NCBI GenBank assembly: GCA_026182355.1 | Contig: JAPFBL010000169.1 | Span: 62,001 to 126,000, forward strand | Length of the DNA: 64,000 nucleotides | Direction: 5' to 3' | From: Hermatobates lingyangjiaoensis | Taxonomy: Eukaryota > Arthropoda > Insecta > Hemiptera > Hermatobatidae | The notes under the pieces: model-generated | The model's database searches: none | What the model was told of the DNA's origin: nothing | The model's input: only the letters and a program-made list of their open reading frames with translations | In this document: positions 46,000 to 56,554 of the stretch, piece by piece | Layout: each line of letters begins with the position of its first letter | How positions within the stretch are numbered: the first letter of the stretch is position 1 | Made by a program: the position numbers and the translations under genes

Positions 46000-47560
46000 C
46001 TAGGTTTAACTTCGACAAGTAGACTGATTACAACACATTAGATAGACAACCATCCATAACTCTGGAAAACTTCATAAAATTTATGATGGATTTGTGTTTC
46101 CTTTTGTCATTTTAAAAATTAAATCGTCTTGTATGTCATATTAACTTAGTAAAATATCTTCGAATTTCTTTTTTTAATATTAAACATTTGTTTTTATTAA
46201 ACATTTAAATAATTTTAACTTTGTTTAGATTTAAAAAAATGGCCGTTCATATAAATAATTATAACTATCGCAACAGATTATTCATTATTCAAGTTGAGTT
46301 TTAAATTTTTAGAAAACTAAAAAGGTGTATCACCTTTTGATTGAAATTTCTTTTCTTCTTTTTTTCGTATATTTATTCAATTCAGATTTCTTCACAAAAT
46401 CTCATTTCTCTATTGTTAATTGTTTAGCATAAAAAATACATCTTCCAAAATCGCAAAATGTGTTTTTATGTGTTTCTCTTTAATCCGTAAATCAGATTAA
46501 TTAATCCATAATCTTCTTAAGTCAGAAACTGACTATTGATTATCGTCTATATATCTTTGGCCTAATAATATTCAGCCCATCCTCTTAAAAGTATAATATC
46601 TTTTTAATCCGTCGAAAGATTTCATCTGTATCGTGTTCACAAGCTTTTCGAATCTTCAATCAAAATTTTTGTATTTTAATACAAAACTGACTTTTAGAAA
46701 ATGAAGCTTATTTTAGATTGCCGTAGTCAGTTTATAATAATCCTAAGATTTCAACACTCTACTGTTTGTAGTTTGGGGAAAAATTCTATCTAAAATCACA
46801 TATGGTAAAGAATTTTGTTTCTGGGGACTCATTTTTGGGTAAAATTTGAATTTGGTAATGAAACTATGGTTAAGTTTAATTAAACAGACACCAGAACGCT
46901 ATTTATTCTATGTTCTCTTCTATAAAATTAGCTGTTAAACCACATATACAAGTAATTTTACTTTTCATCTTATATGATTAGTTTTTTCATAATACAACAG
47001 ATTTTACAATGTAGTAATAACATTTATAATGAACTAAATTGAAGGTAAATCAGTTTTTGTAAGGACATCTTAGGTTCATTTATACTAGTTCACATATCAT
47101 GCAAATAATTCGTTTTAGCTTCCTGTGTGCACCGATATATATTCATTCGTTGGGCACTATCTGGTTGAAAAAAGACCAGAAAGGCAGATCTGATACCTGT
47201 AAAACCACTGGCCTCTCAACCTATTCTGAAGATATATAGCTTTGATGATAAATATATCGGATTCGCAATGTCATGTAAATTGTTATGACTTCCCCCAAAA
47301 AAAATCTAATCGCTCCACGTCAAACTCCATTATTATTCAATTAATTTACATCTCATTGTTTTTGTTCGTTTGAATTCTTCAACAATGTTTAGTACATGTA
47401 GCCTAGAACCAACTTCAATCCCTCACCATAATTTTCCTTTTTGACTATTTTCTCTTTCCCTATTTCTTTTAAATTTATTTATTTATTTCTTTTTTAAATT
47501 CAATTTCCTTATTACAACGTTATTCTAGTCTACAATTTTTTTGCAAGGATTATATATTAC
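46000..47560. other. AT-rich region, no recognised feature
   Basis: No supported gene or repeat. Confidence 0.5.
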
Positions 47561-47587
47561 CAATTGTCCAGAATTGATCTTTGTAAC

Positions 47588-47905
47588 CCCCTTTCACGCC
47601 CACTCACTCTCTCTCTCACTCTCTCTCTCACTCTCTCTCTCACTCTCTCTCTCTTGCTTAGACCCTATTTGTCTTTCATTTCTCAATTTTATTTGATTTC
47701 TGAGTTTTACTTCAAGGCTACTAAGTTACCCTTTTATTCTATCAAATCCCTTTATAATCCACCTCCTACTCTCCTTGTCTTGCTTATTCCCACTACCTTA
47801 TTCTTTGCTTCTGTCTCTTTCATTCACTTTAACTGTTACATCTTTTTCTTCACTCACTCTATATTATTCTCAACTGATTTACTTCTCTCGTTCTTTCACT
47901 TTATA
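47588..47905 (+). repeat. Pyrimidine-rich tract with (CT)n/(ACTCTCTCTCTC)n core
   Basis: 47600-47655 is a near-perfect ACTCTCTCTCTC-type 12-bp repeat. The rest to about 47900 stays strongly CT-rich on the plus strand. The long open frame across it encodes Leu/Ser/Thr low-complexity sequence and is an artefact of the tract. Confidence 0.85.
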
Positions 47906-47917
47906 TATATGTATAAA

Positions 47918-48030
47918 AAGATTTCACATAAACACGTGAAACAACAATCAATGATCAAACCATTGATCATTGATCAAACAAGACCATAGTCTTGTTTTCC
48001 CATTTCTTATTGTGGTTTGATCATTTATAT
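47918..48030. mobile_element. Minimal F1 inverted dimer lacking the ribozyme
   Basis: GATTTCACATAAACACGTG, CAATCAATGATCAAACC (minus) is joined directly to TAGTCTTGTTTTCCCATTTC, TTGTGGTTTGATC (plus). The two F1 3' bodies abut with the whole hammerhead deleted. (TA)n lies on both sides. Confidence 0.8.
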
Positions 48031-48129
48031 ATATGTATATATCAAATGTTTTCCTTATCTCGACCACATATATTTAACACCATTTTTCTTTTTTATGGAG
48101 GTTTGGTCTAGCTTCAATAATTCAACACC

Positions 48130-48180
48130 TTTAAGCCGATGTTTCGTCTATATTTGTAGACATCCTCAGGGCTACATCAA
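48130..48180 (-). ncRNA. Hammerhead ribozyme motif, family F5 (intact core)
   Basis: UAGCC, CUGAGGA, an extra U, GUCUA-CAAAUA-UAGAC helix II (five pairs), GAAACAUC, then GGCUUAAAG. GCC/GGC forms the inner helix I. Helix III is ACAU here and ACGU in the partner copy, the latter perfectly self-complementary. The predicted cut follows AUC. Confidence 0.75.
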
Positions 48181-48397
48181 TACAGAATTTAATTACAATA
48201 ACATGAAACATAATTATATTACATTATTTAATTTAACCAAAATTTAATTTAACTATTACATTATTTAATTACCAAGGTAATTATACATAACAAGGTTAAT
48301 TATACAAGGTTAAATATACATAAGGTAATTATGTATATTAATTAAATAATGTAATATAATTATGTTCCATGTTATTTAATTAAATTCTGTATTGATG

Positions 48398-48470
48398 TAG
48401 CCCTGAAGATGTCTACAAAATAGTAGCTACAAATCTACAAATATAGATGAAACGTCGGCTTGAAGGTGTT
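48398..48470 (+). ncRNA. Hammerhead motif, family F5 with enlarged helix II
   Basis: UAGCC, CUGAAGA, then a helix II region enlarged by a local duplication (GTCTACAAAATAGTAGC, TACAAATCTACAAATATAGA), UGAAACGUC, GGCUUGAAGG. Helix I and helix III are intact. Whether the enlarged helix II still folds is unclear. Confidence 0.6.
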
Positions 48471-48534
48471 GAATTATTGAAGCTAAACCAAACCTCGAGA
48501 AAAAAGAAGAATAGTGTTATATGTATATATATTG

Positions 48535-48640
48535 TTAAATAACACCCCATATTTGGCTTGTTTCTGTTTCTTACAAAATTTCTCCAGTTTCCGGAATTCC
48601 TTCCTCGTCTCTTCGGTAAAACTATAAAGCTTATCCTAGT
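48535..48640 (-). pseudogene. Penelope-like N-terminal coding fragment P2 (left arm)
   Basis: Minus strand, about 40 nt after the hammerhead: TEETRKEFRKLEKFCKKQK, then QAKYGVLFNN, stopping at AATATATATAC. The peptide is basic and predicted helical, like the region upstream of the reverse transcriptase in Penelope-like elements. No reverse transcriptase or GIY-YIG domain is present. Confidence 0.65.
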
Positions 48641-48715
48641 CAATATTCCTAGTCGACATGTTTCGAATGTACCATATTCATCATCAGGACAATAATGAAA
48701 ATAAAAGTAGGATTG
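48640..48715 (-). ncRNA. Hammerhead ribozyme motif, family F2 (intact core)
   Basis: AUCCUA, a loop, GUC, CUGAUGA, an extra U, a GAAU/AUUC-type helix II, GAAACAUGUC, GACUAGGAAU, then UAGGAU. Helix I has an inner GUC/GAC and an outer AUCCUA/UAGGAU part separated by an internal loop, typical of efficient type I hammerheads. Helix III is the palindrome ACAUGU. Confidence 0.8.
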
Positions 48716-49159
48716 TCAGTTTATATATATTGAAGTGGATTACTATTGGAATGTTCACAGAACATCGCCCTGGATCATGGAGCATTACGGGGGATTAAGG
48801 TAGGGTGGTTGGTCTCACCCACTACATGGCTAATCTGGGTTGGACTGTAGGAAAATAGTTTTAAAATTCCACAAGAATTTATTAGTTTGAGTTATTAAAC
48901 TAACAACTAAGTTTAAGTTATTAAACTATTAGAAGCAATAGTAATTCAAGAAAAGCAGCCAGCCAAAAATATCCAACTTAATAATTCTTGTCGAATTTTA
49001 AAACTATTTTCTAACAGACCAGATTACCCGGGTAGTAGGTGAGTCCAACAACCCTACCTTACTCCCCCATAGTGATCCGTGATCCAGGGCGATGTCCTGT
49101 GAACTTTCCAATAGTAATCCACCTCTATATATATAAACTGACAATCCTACTATTATTCT

Positions 49160-49215
49160 CATTATTGTCCTGATGATGAATGTGGTACAATCGAAATATT
49201 TCAACTAGTAATTTA
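49160..49215 (+). ncRNA. Hammerhead motif, family F2 (mutated right arm)
   Basis: GUC, CUGAUGA, an extra U, GAAUG-UGGUA-CAAUC (one mismatch), GAAAUAUUUC. Helix III and the GUC before the cut have changed, so activity is doubtful. Confidence 0.6.
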
Positions 49216-49382
49216 GGCGAAATAGTAACTAGTAATGAAGAGGCGAGGAAGGAATTCCGGATACTGGAGAAATTTTGTAACAAACAGATACATAAAACAG
49301 TGTAAGACAAATATGGGACGTTATTTAACAATACATGTTTAAATGAAGGACTGCTTCCAAATTTTACAAATATATAAATATA
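49215..49382 (+). pseudogene. Penelope-like N-terminal coding fragment P2 (right arm)
   Basis: Reads NEEARKEFRILEKFCNKQ, has a frame break near GTGTAAGACAAATATG, then FNNTCLNEGLLPNFTNI and a stop in the TA tract. The motif FN(N/K)TCL.EGLLP.(F/Y)TNI is shared with P1 at 56.05 kb. FN..CL...(L/I)(L/I)P is a typical Penelope-like N-terminal signature. Confidence 0.65.
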
Positions 49383-49384
49383 TA

Positions 49385-49605
49385 TATATGTACATATATG
49401 AAACGTCTAAACAATTGTAAGAAATAAGGAAAAAACTAAGCACTTTCAACGAAAACAAGCGGTTTTTGTCAGATTCAAACTGATGCAGTATCTCTACCAG
49501 TTTAACTCTGACGAAGACCGCTTATTTTGTTTGAGAATTCTTAATATTTTTCCGATTTCTTTCTGTCGTTTAGAGGTTGATTTTTATTTAATATATATAT
49601 ATCAA
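49385..49605. mobile_element. Diverged F1-type inverted pair
   Basis: Minus half 49395-49475 (GGAAAAAACTAAGCACTTTC, GCGGTTTTTGTCAGA) and plus half 49497-49595 (AACTCTGACGAAGACCGCTT, TTTGTTTGAGAATTC). The plus copy keeps CUGACGA but GAAA is replaced by GAGAA and helix II is weak. (TA)n on both sides. Confidence 0.6.
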
Positions 49606-49794
49606 CAGCAGGTCTTCTCGTAAAAAAATATTGTTACAATTTATAGCAGGAATTGGTTTAAAACTCGTATGGTTCTACGATATCACTCGGACTGATGTTA
49701 TGGGAACTCCAGCTAGAAGAAAGGAAAATTGCTAAAAAACCGGTACGAAAATTGAGTGAGCAGAAAGTGCTATGAATTGTAGCAATATATATAT

Positions 49795-49940
49795 ATATCA
49801 TATATAAGAATTAACAATAAAAACGTGAAATATAACAATAAATGATTAAATCACAATAAGAAATGGGAAAAAAGACGAAGATCTTTCAACCGTCACAATC
49901 TGTCTTCGTCAGAGTCAAAAACCCAGCATATATACATATT
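49795..49940 (-). mobile_element. F1 hammerhead mini-element, single copy
   Basis: AATAAAAACGTGAAAT through GTCAGAGTCAAAAACCCAGC, bordered by (TA)n at about 49787-49805 and ATATATACAT at the 5' side. The hammerhead (49866-49925) keeps CUGACGA, GACAG/CGGUU (one mismatch), GAAAGAUCUUCGUC. AGUC has changed to CGUC, so one helix I pair is lost. Confidence 0.7.
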
Positions 49941-51285
49941 CTTTTCTCATCCATTGTCTTTCATCCATTGTCTTTCATCCCAACAGTTTGTTCTATACTA
50001 AAATTTATTTCTTGGTATTACTGTATGATAGCTGTATACAGTGAACAGTCTCGTTTTTGTGATTACTATGGCAGGTACAGTGATTATGCATTGTTTCTGT
50101 GATTTAAGCATTACTCCGAGTAGCATTTATTGAACTAGATAGATGTAATAAAGAGAGCAGTATTTACGCTAAGGTAGACTGGTCCTCTGGGAAGGTCTTT
50201 TAACCACTCAGCTTAATGAAGCGCCTTTGAATAAGATTATTAAGTGAAACAGTGGCAAGTTGCAGGGGCTATGGCCAAAATGAACAAGTAGAGTTTACGA
50301 CATGACTGCTTTCACCAAAATTCTCAACGCTCCCAGCAGAACACTTCCAACTTGGATCACAAACTTCACCCGTGCCTCAAAGGGCTACTTACTTAAATTG
50401 TTTAACGGTAATTCTCCCAGACTTTGAATTGATTCGAACCCTGACAAGAGTTGAAACTTGTTCCCCCCCTCTCCTAAGACCAGTTGTTTTCAAGCTTATC
50501 CGCTCAATATTAATAATCCTTTTCCTTCCTAAATTGCAATTCTTTTCTCTAAACTGAAAGCCTTATTGATTTTCTATCAGAAAATCTAAAGAAAAAGGCA
50601 ATTCCTAAAAATGGAGATGTAAGTTAACAATCTCACTTGATGTTAATCTAAAATAAATTTATTCAATTAAAACCTAAATTTATTTACTGTCTGCAGCTTA
50701 AACTATAAGTCTCTTAATAAAATTTTCAATGTCAATCAATCTTTTTTTATTTCTTTTGCTTTTATCGCAATGTTGATTGTCCAATCAATAATTTCCATAT
50801 AAAGAATGTATTTATCTTCTCTCAACATTTACAAGTCTGGTTATCCAGATGGTTTTTGAATTATTGGATGAAACAATTCTTCTCTGAGGATTTCATGATC
50901 CATAATATTCTTCCTCCTCTTCACTCAGTCTTTTCTTTTTCTCTCTCCCTCTTTCTGACTTCCTATCTTTATCTTTGCTTTCACCTTTCCCTCTCTCTGA
51001 CTCTCACCTTGCAACCAACTAAGTATCCATTCCCTTTTGAACTTATAATGACCTCAATATGAAGCAGTGATATGAACATATAAGTAAATGATCATCATTT
51101 TACTGATTACCAGACGACCCTGTGACCCCTGGGTCACTCAGTCTTGAGAAATTACAGTGACAGTTCATAAAATCAATAGTATTTTTGTTGTTGTTTTCCA
51201 ACACCTACACTTTTAAGGTTTTCACCTTTCAGTGTTGTTTTAGAGGCGGAAATTGTAGCTCATTTATTATTTACCACCTATTTTA
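49940..51285. other. Mixed AT-rich region with a pyrimidine tract
   Basis: A CT-rich tract covers about 50905-51010. A short direct repeat, TCATCCATTGTCTT, occurs twice at 49958-49980. No gene is recognised. Confidence 0.5.
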
Positions 51286-51289
51286 GTAT

Positions 51290-51525
51290 TGGGCGAGACA
51301 CATTACCTGTTGATTCTACAGTGGGAGTCCTAAAGTTTGCCTAACTCATGTGTATTTAGAGTAGGGATCTTTAACGATACCTGAGGTTATGAGGCTCGGG
51401 ACCGAGAGCTTAACGTCCTCTCTAATAGGACTACAAGCTAATATTTATTCACCTCCCACGTGAATAAATTGAGGGCAAGGTGAGTATCAAACAACCCCAG
51501 AGGCCAGTACGTTAACCACTGAGCG
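51290..51525 (-). mobile_element. tRNA-derived SINE (S4)
   Basis: On the minus strand: GCTCAGTGGTTAACGTACTGG (A-box region), TTTGATACTCACC (diverged B box), CAATTTATTCACGTGGGAGG, GAGCTTAACG-type complements and the 3' block TAGAATCAACAGG. The head abuts a poly-C run (51526-51540 on plus), which may be the expanded GGGG of the element's start. Confidence 0.8.
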
Positions 51526-52034
51526 CCCCCCCCCCCCCCCAATAAAATCAATGCACTAAATATGATTGATAGAAATAACTGTGATTTTTTTTTTAAATCT
51601 AATGCTGAATATAGAAAGAGTGAAACATATATATCTGTTGATGTCAGGTGAGGTCTGGTCAGACAGGTTGCCTTTCTTTCTTTAGTACTACAGATTGGAT
51701 GTTCAAACTTTTTTTTGTTGTACCTTTTATTTTTTACGTGAGAGATAGAAAAATTTATTCCATTAATTTTTAAGAAATCTGAGCATTGGTACAGAGAAAA
51801 AGGTAAAAGCTTCAGGAAAAGTTTACAATAAAACAAATTAGACTTAATAGTCGATACTAATATTTATTGTTAACTTCACTATATTCTTTTGTATGTTTTA
51901 TAAAATCTCGTAATGATAACAAAAATACATAGAAAATATAAGTAACCAACTAAACTCTCTCTAAACCTAATAGATGATTCATTCCCGTGAAATATGTTTT
52001 AGTGTGGTATTTACTCATATTGGAGATTTCAAAC

Positions 52035-52200
52035 ACTATATCTCGGCACAAAAAAACTAACAACGCGTTTCGAATATTTCGTGTTATTCAGGTTTCCATC
52101 TGTACTCATCAAGTGTAAACCTGAAAAAAAAGCACTAACTGTTCGAAACATGTTATTAGTTTTTATATTAAACTTTTTTTTGTGTGCAAAAGTAATTTTT
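52035..52200. mobile_element. Inverted pair of decayed F6b elements
   Basis: The minus copy (about 52040-52112, AACTAACAACGCGTTTCGAAT) and plus copy (about 52118-52200, CTGTTCGAAACATGTTATTAG) share TTAGTTTTTATATTAAAC-type flanks. CUGA is followed by non-consensus bases in both, so the hammerhead core is broken. Related to the copy at 1.6 kb. Confidence 0.6.
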
Positions 52201-52594
52201 AAAATCCCCAACATAATATATAAGTATATATAATCATTGCATCGCCTATCTCTTACATTCATTGATTTGACCAATATTTTTGTTTATGTAATGTAACAGT
52301 CATTAATTTTTTTTTATCAGTGGAAAAATAGAGATAATTGTGATAAAATAAACCTTTAACACTTCGTTAATGTGTTTCTCATTAATCATTTAACAAGAAA
52401 CACATTGAATAGAACTGTTGTTAATGACTTTGATGATATATTATTGACTAATATCAAGTTCAGTTCGCAACACTCCATTTTTTCTTTTTTTTAATATAAT
52501 TATATCATAGTATTCATCAAATCAGATAAAATTCAAAACATTCTCCACATAATGTGTTTTTTTTTTAAAAAAAAAAGGCAAGTAAATAATTGAA

Positions 52595-52784
52595 ATGGAA
52601 AGGAAAAAGGCTGTTTGTGAAAAGAACCATGCTTGGGCTTTGGGTTGCTGCTGGGACAGAGCGGTGCAAAGGCTTTGTGCACTTATTAATGAGAACTTTG
52701 CAGGGCCTGCAACTTTGTCAGATCATGGGGCTCTTTTAAACGAACTACATCAAAGACGAATTATATCTGAGTTATATCTCAAAG
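52595..52784 (+). CDS. Candidate first exon, unknown protein
   Basis: Not recognised. ATG opens a frame reading MERKKAVCEKNHAWALGCC, then WDRAVQRLCALINENFAGPA and LLNELHQRRIISELYLK. A plausible donor, CTCAAAG|GTATAC, lies at 52784/52785. The composition is less AT-rich than the surroundings and the residues look protein-like (charged helix with paired cysteines). The phrase CAGGGCCTGCAACT inside it recurs at about 55151, so it could instead belong to an unidentified repeat. Confidence 0.25.
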
Positions 52785-52839
52785 GTATACGAGAAATATT
52801 AAATATTTGCCTTTTAATTATATTTCATCCTTATTAGGT

Positions 52840-55480
52840 TTAAAGAACAGGGCTTTGTTTCAGAGGTGTAGCAAGGGAGGGGGGGATGGCATTTTGAGGG
52901 TGTAAAAATAGAAAATAAATAAAACTTAAAATAAATGTTAACAAAAATTCTGAATTTTATACTTAAATGATTTTTTAAGGTCGTAATTGTTTTTATGTTT
53001 TATGTTTGTAATACTGTTTTTAAACGGATTTGTCAACTATTATATTTGCAAATTAAAAATTAATTTACTAAAAAAAAAGACTGAAAACTATAAAGGATAT
53101 AGCTTCTGGTAAAGGTTAAATGGATGCAAATGGAATAGACAGACAATAAATCAAAATGAAACAAAGAACTAGAAATATACAGACAAAACAGGAAAATACA
53201 TCGACAGAAAGGTCGTGTATGCAGCAGCAAAAGAACTAAATTTTAATGCGGTGAGAAGAATATAGATTACACCGCTATAATATGTAATCAGCTTTAATAA
53301 CCTTTACTGTATTATAGTTCAAAGAAGTGTGCATATTAACTTCAGTCAGATGTGGCCAAAAGTAGTATGTTTGAAGTTACGACTAAAGTGTAGAGGTTCA
53401 AATCATGTTTAAAGACCCTACGTTTTCTGTGCGAGAGGTGGACATTTTTTTGGAATCCTATCCGTTGGAAAGATTTCTATCTCTTTAAATTTGAGGTATG
53501 TTAAATTTAGTATTCCTAATTTTGGATCAAACTCAATAATATACTCAGTCATAATGGTAATTGGTGCCAAATAACAAATGAGCAAAACTTTTGTCCTCCT
53601 TAACATATATAATGTAACATATACAAATGTAATAACTCCAACACCGAATGTAATAACATATATAAGAGTGGTCAATAGAAACAAACAGATGTAAATTAAA
53701 ATATATCCAAGAATGATTCAGGGCAAAATATATTGTTCAGTCAGAGAATTTGTTCAAATTGCTTTCTCTTTAGTTGATGTGACAAGACAAACAACATCAA
53801 AATCAATGGTAATAGCCATGTTGAATAGACTACATCACCAAAGTTGAGAAACATTGGCAGTGTTTAACATTTTGATTGGTGACAATAAATGTTGTTGGTG
53901 CCATCGCTAATCAGGTACTATTTCAGCCTTTGAACATCTTAAAAGAGCTGCAAAGTTTATAAGTGTATTTCACTTCACAAATTCATGCAAATGATTTAAA
54001 CAGTTTTCAGAGGAATAGCTGTTCATTGTCCGTGAAAACTTAAATTGGAGTGATAAAACGCGATCCACAATAGAATGGCATGCTACCACGACGTCTGTAG
54101 TTGTTCTTAAGGATATCATTTCCATAAAGCAAGTAAACCTGCCAGTAGTAAGTTATTAGTATTTTTTTCAGAAGGTGGCTGTAGTTCTATCAAGTCAACA
54201 TCGATGGCACTAAATTGTTCATCTGCTTCCTAAAAACTGTTTTTTTTTTTAATTTGTATGCCGGCTGACCTTTCTCCTTTGACAAGTCACACAAACTTTG
54301 ACCAATTTCTGTACTTTCTTTCTTATGTTGTCCCATACAAAGAATGGCGTCATCTGTTTCAATGAATCTTGTATGATCTAAGTTACACAGTTTTTAAAGT
54401 ATGGTATTTTAGCGTGGAAGAGGTACATTATTACCTTTATATCAAAATCTGTAAATATAAATGATTAAAATTCTGTATTTTGTATTTTTATCATGTCACT
54501 TTTTTACTATATACATTTTCCGAACTGTCTGTTTAGATCAAGAGTGCCATACTCATACGCGATGACCTTAAGTTGCCTGCGAGGTGCCATAGATTTTTCA
54601 AATCATGTTACTATAATTGCCCAAATTTAACTAAACTGTTAAAACGAGACATAACTTTTATTTTTCAATCATATAACAATTATTTATTAATTTATTGCAT
54701 ATTATAATTACGCTCTTTAATGGCAAATTTTAATAAATAAGTCATACCTGGCCCTCGACAGGAAAGGATTTGAGTTTACACACCTGATTTAGGTAATTTC
54801 AAATGATTTTTCTTTTAAATGTGAGATCCAAAGGCGACCATTGTATGAACTGAATGTTCTTTTTAGAAGATATTTAGTGTTTTACAAACATATTTTTGTT
54901 TTAAATTTGTTTTCAACAAATTCTTTATTTACTTCTGATTTTTTGTTTATAAACCAATTACAATGAATACATTTAATTTGTTTTATTTGCAATTGTTTTA
55001 TTCTTTATGACAATTATTCTCTCGACTGTTTTTGAGAAGCAAATTGAACTTGATTAATAATAATGTACAAGCCCTGTTACAGTAACTAGATCACATTACA
55101 AATGCAGAGTGCCCCTGAGTGTGTCAACCCAATCTGTTGATCACTGACACAGGGCCTGCAACTGAAGCATTAGTACTCTAGCTTCAATGTTAAAGTAAAC
55201 AGAGGCACACTCCATTTAGAAATAGCCGGATTTGAAGCAACGTAGTCAATTATTACTACGTCAAGATGTTCTTTTACGCATTTAGAATGTAAATATTTTT
55301 TTAAAAAAAAGAACACTGAGATCAAAATTACGGATGCTGCGTCATTATTTTGGAACAATTTGTTGACAGAAAGCGTTTATAGCAATTAATGAATACTTAA
55401 AAAGGATATTCATAAAAAAAACATGTTTAAAAAGATTCCCATTTAAAAATGTAAAATAAACAAAATATAAAATTATATAT
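52840..55480. other. AT-rich region with possible decayed hAT-type remnants
   Basis: CAGAGGTGTAGCAAGGG at about 52860 resembles a hAT terminus. AACAGGGCTTTGT (about 52844) and ACAAGCCCTGTT (about 55068) are inverted matches 2.2 kb apart. The frame near 54040 reads NLNWSDKTRSTIEWHATTTS, which recalls the wording of hAT transposases before their dimerisation domain, but stops and gaps prevent a firm call. Confidence 0.3.
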
Positions 55481-55489
55481 ATATATAGA

Positions 55490-55660
55490 CCAGATTCAAT
55501 AATATATCGAACGTTTGATAGAATAGGTGTGCTCTCTAATCGGGATTCGGTCAATTTTCTAGGATAAAAAATCAAACTCAAAATCAAAACCGAAACGTTG
55601 GCATCGAAAGTTTGATTTTTTATCCTAGAAAATTGACCGAATCCCGATTAGAGAGTACAC
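55490..55660. mobile_element. Inverted F7/F8 retroelement ends
   Basis: CTCTAATCGGGATTCGGTC, AATTTTCTAGGATAAAAAATC and their inverted complements meet around 55570-55600. CCGAAACGTTGGCATCGAAAG in the centre has the GAAACGUUGGC signature of F7. A related partial copy lies at 56230-56300. Ends are TA-rich. Confidence 0.6.
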
Positions 55661-55734
<74 letters not shown>

Positions 55735-55735
55735 T
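55660..55735. repeat. (TA)n microsatellite
   Basis: The longest TA run in the window (about 50-60 bp nearly uninterrupted). It lies between the F7/F8 copy and the P1 foldback. Confidence 0.92.
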
Positions 55736-56095
55736 ATTAAAAATTATGCCAATTTTAACTTTTGTTCTTTTCCGGGTTAATTTTTCAAGTTTTCTGACTA
55801 TGGATTTCCACCTTTCTCGTAAAATATAAAGTAATTCACCAAAAGATTTATTCTTGACATCCATTTTATTCACTAAACAAGTTTTAACTTAACTGAACAA
55901 GTTTAGTGAATAAAATGGATGTCAAGAATAAAGCTTTTGGTGAATTACTTTATATTTTACCAGAAAGATGGAAATCCATAGTCAGAGAACTTGAAAAATT
56001 AACCCAGAAAAGAACAAAAGTTAGAATTGGCATAATTTTTAATAAAACATGTTTGATTGAAGGTCTGCTGCCAAAATACACAAATATATAAAAAG
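55735..56095. mobile_element. Inverted dimer of Penelope-like P1 N-terminal fragments
   Basis: Left arm (minus) about 55735-55877 and right arm (plus) about 55896-56042 are inverted complements joined at AAGTTTTAACTTAACTGAAC. Both arms begin at their inner ends with MNKMDVKNK and continue outward with the same basic peptide. The left arm breaks off at AATAATAT beside (TA)n. The right arm continues to TNI and (TA) at 56091. Confidence 0.8.
55906..56091 (+). CDS. Penelope-like element N-terminal coding fragment P1
   Basis: 61 codons from ATG: MNKMDVKNKAFGELLYILP, ERWKSIVRELEKLTQKRT, then KVRIGIIFNKTCLIEGLLPK and YTNI before a TAA in the TA tract. The frame is uninterrupted. The basic helical stretch and FNKTCLIEGLLP resemble the N-terminal part of Penelope-like reverse transcriptases, but the catalytic domain and endonuclease are absent. 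The start is the first ATG after the inverted joint. Family assignment is by motif only. Confidence 0.6.
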   Translation: MNKMDVKNKAFGELLYILPERWKSIVRELEKLTQKRTKVRIGIIFNKTCLIEGLLPKYTNI

Positions 56096-56215
56096 ATTTC
56101 ACATAAACACGTGAAACAACAATCAATGATCAAACCACAATAAGAAATGGGAAAACAAGACTAAGACCTTTCAACCGTAACAAGCGGTCTTCGTCAGAGT
56201 CAAAAACCCAACACA
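56092..56215 (-). mobile_element. F1 hammerhead mini-element, single copy
   Basis: A full copy from GATTTCACATAAACACGTG to CAAAAACCCAAC. It begins exactly where the P1 fragment ends, and (TA)n follows its 5' side at 56220-56234. The hammerhead at 56149-56211 is intact except GACCUU for GAUCUU, so helix III is AGGUCU. Confidence 0.8.
56149..56211 (-). ncRNA. Hammerhead ribozyme motif, family F1
   Basis: UGGGUUUUUGACU, CUGACGA, an extra A, GACCG-CUUGUUA-CGGUU, GAAAGGUCUU, AGUCUUG, CCCA. Core complete. One helix III pair differs from the palindromic consensus. Confidence 0.75.
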
Positions 56216-56369
56216 CCTATATATATATATATATAGGTGTGTTCTCTAATCGGGGTTCGGTCAATTTTCCAGGTTAAAAAATTAGAGAACACACCTATTC
56301 TATCAAACGGTCGATATATTATTGAATCTATTATGTATATATATATTGTATATATTGTAAAAAGAAAAA

Positions 56370-56530
56370 CGATCCAAAAGGACAACAAACGTTTCACGAT
56401 GAATCACAAACACAGAACTAAGGAGCAAACACACTTACTGTCTCTAATTTCCGGTTGAACCGTCATCAAATTGATGAAAAATTAGAGAGAGTAAGTGTGT
56501 TTACTTCTTAGTTCTGTGTTTATATATATA
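56370..56530. mobile_element. Short inverted F3-type pair
   Basis: The minus part 56410-56467 (CACACTTACTGTCTCTAATT, CCGGTTGAACCG) and plus part 56472-56520 (TTGATGAAAAATTAGAGAG, AGTAAGTGTG). The minus copy reads UUUGAUGA, C, GGUU-CAACC, GGAAAUUA, GAGACAG. Helix II is kept, CUGA is mutated to UUGA, and the 3' GAGAC is intact. (TA)n lies on both sides. Confidence 0.6.
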
Positions 56531-56554
56531 CGAGTATACATAAAACTAAAGTTT

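Larger units (their letters stand above)
48050..48525. mobile_element. Inverted dimer of F5 hammerhead elements
   Basis: Left arm (minus) about 48075-48255 and right arm (plus) about 48330-48515 share the flanking AGCTTCAATAATTCAACACC and the ribozyme region in inverted orientation, with an AT-rich centre. The right arm has a 20-bp partial duplication within helix II. TA-rich sequence borders both sides. Confidence 0.8.
48530..49385. mobile_element. Inverted dimer of Penelope-like P2/F2 5' regions
   Basis: Left arm (minus) 48535-48860 and right arm (plus) about 49000-49380 are inverted complements. They share the leader (AAAACTATTTTC, CAGGGCGATGTCCTGTGAAC), hammerhead and N-terminal coding segment. 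The two leaders face each other, so the arms are joined 5' to 5'. The right arm reads EEARKEFRILEKFCNKQ, then after a frame disturbance YGTLFNNTCLNEGLLPNFTNI and TAA within ATATATAA. The outer sides are (TA)n. Confidence 0.82.

Noticed and set aside
47564..47989. 141-codon open frame
   Set aside because: It follows a CT-rich microsatellite and encodes Leu/Ser/Thr low-complexity sequence. Its end lies in an F1 element.
51438..51836. 132-codon minus-strand open frame
   Set aside because: Its C-terminal part is SINE S4 and a poly-C run; the rest is AT-rich noise.
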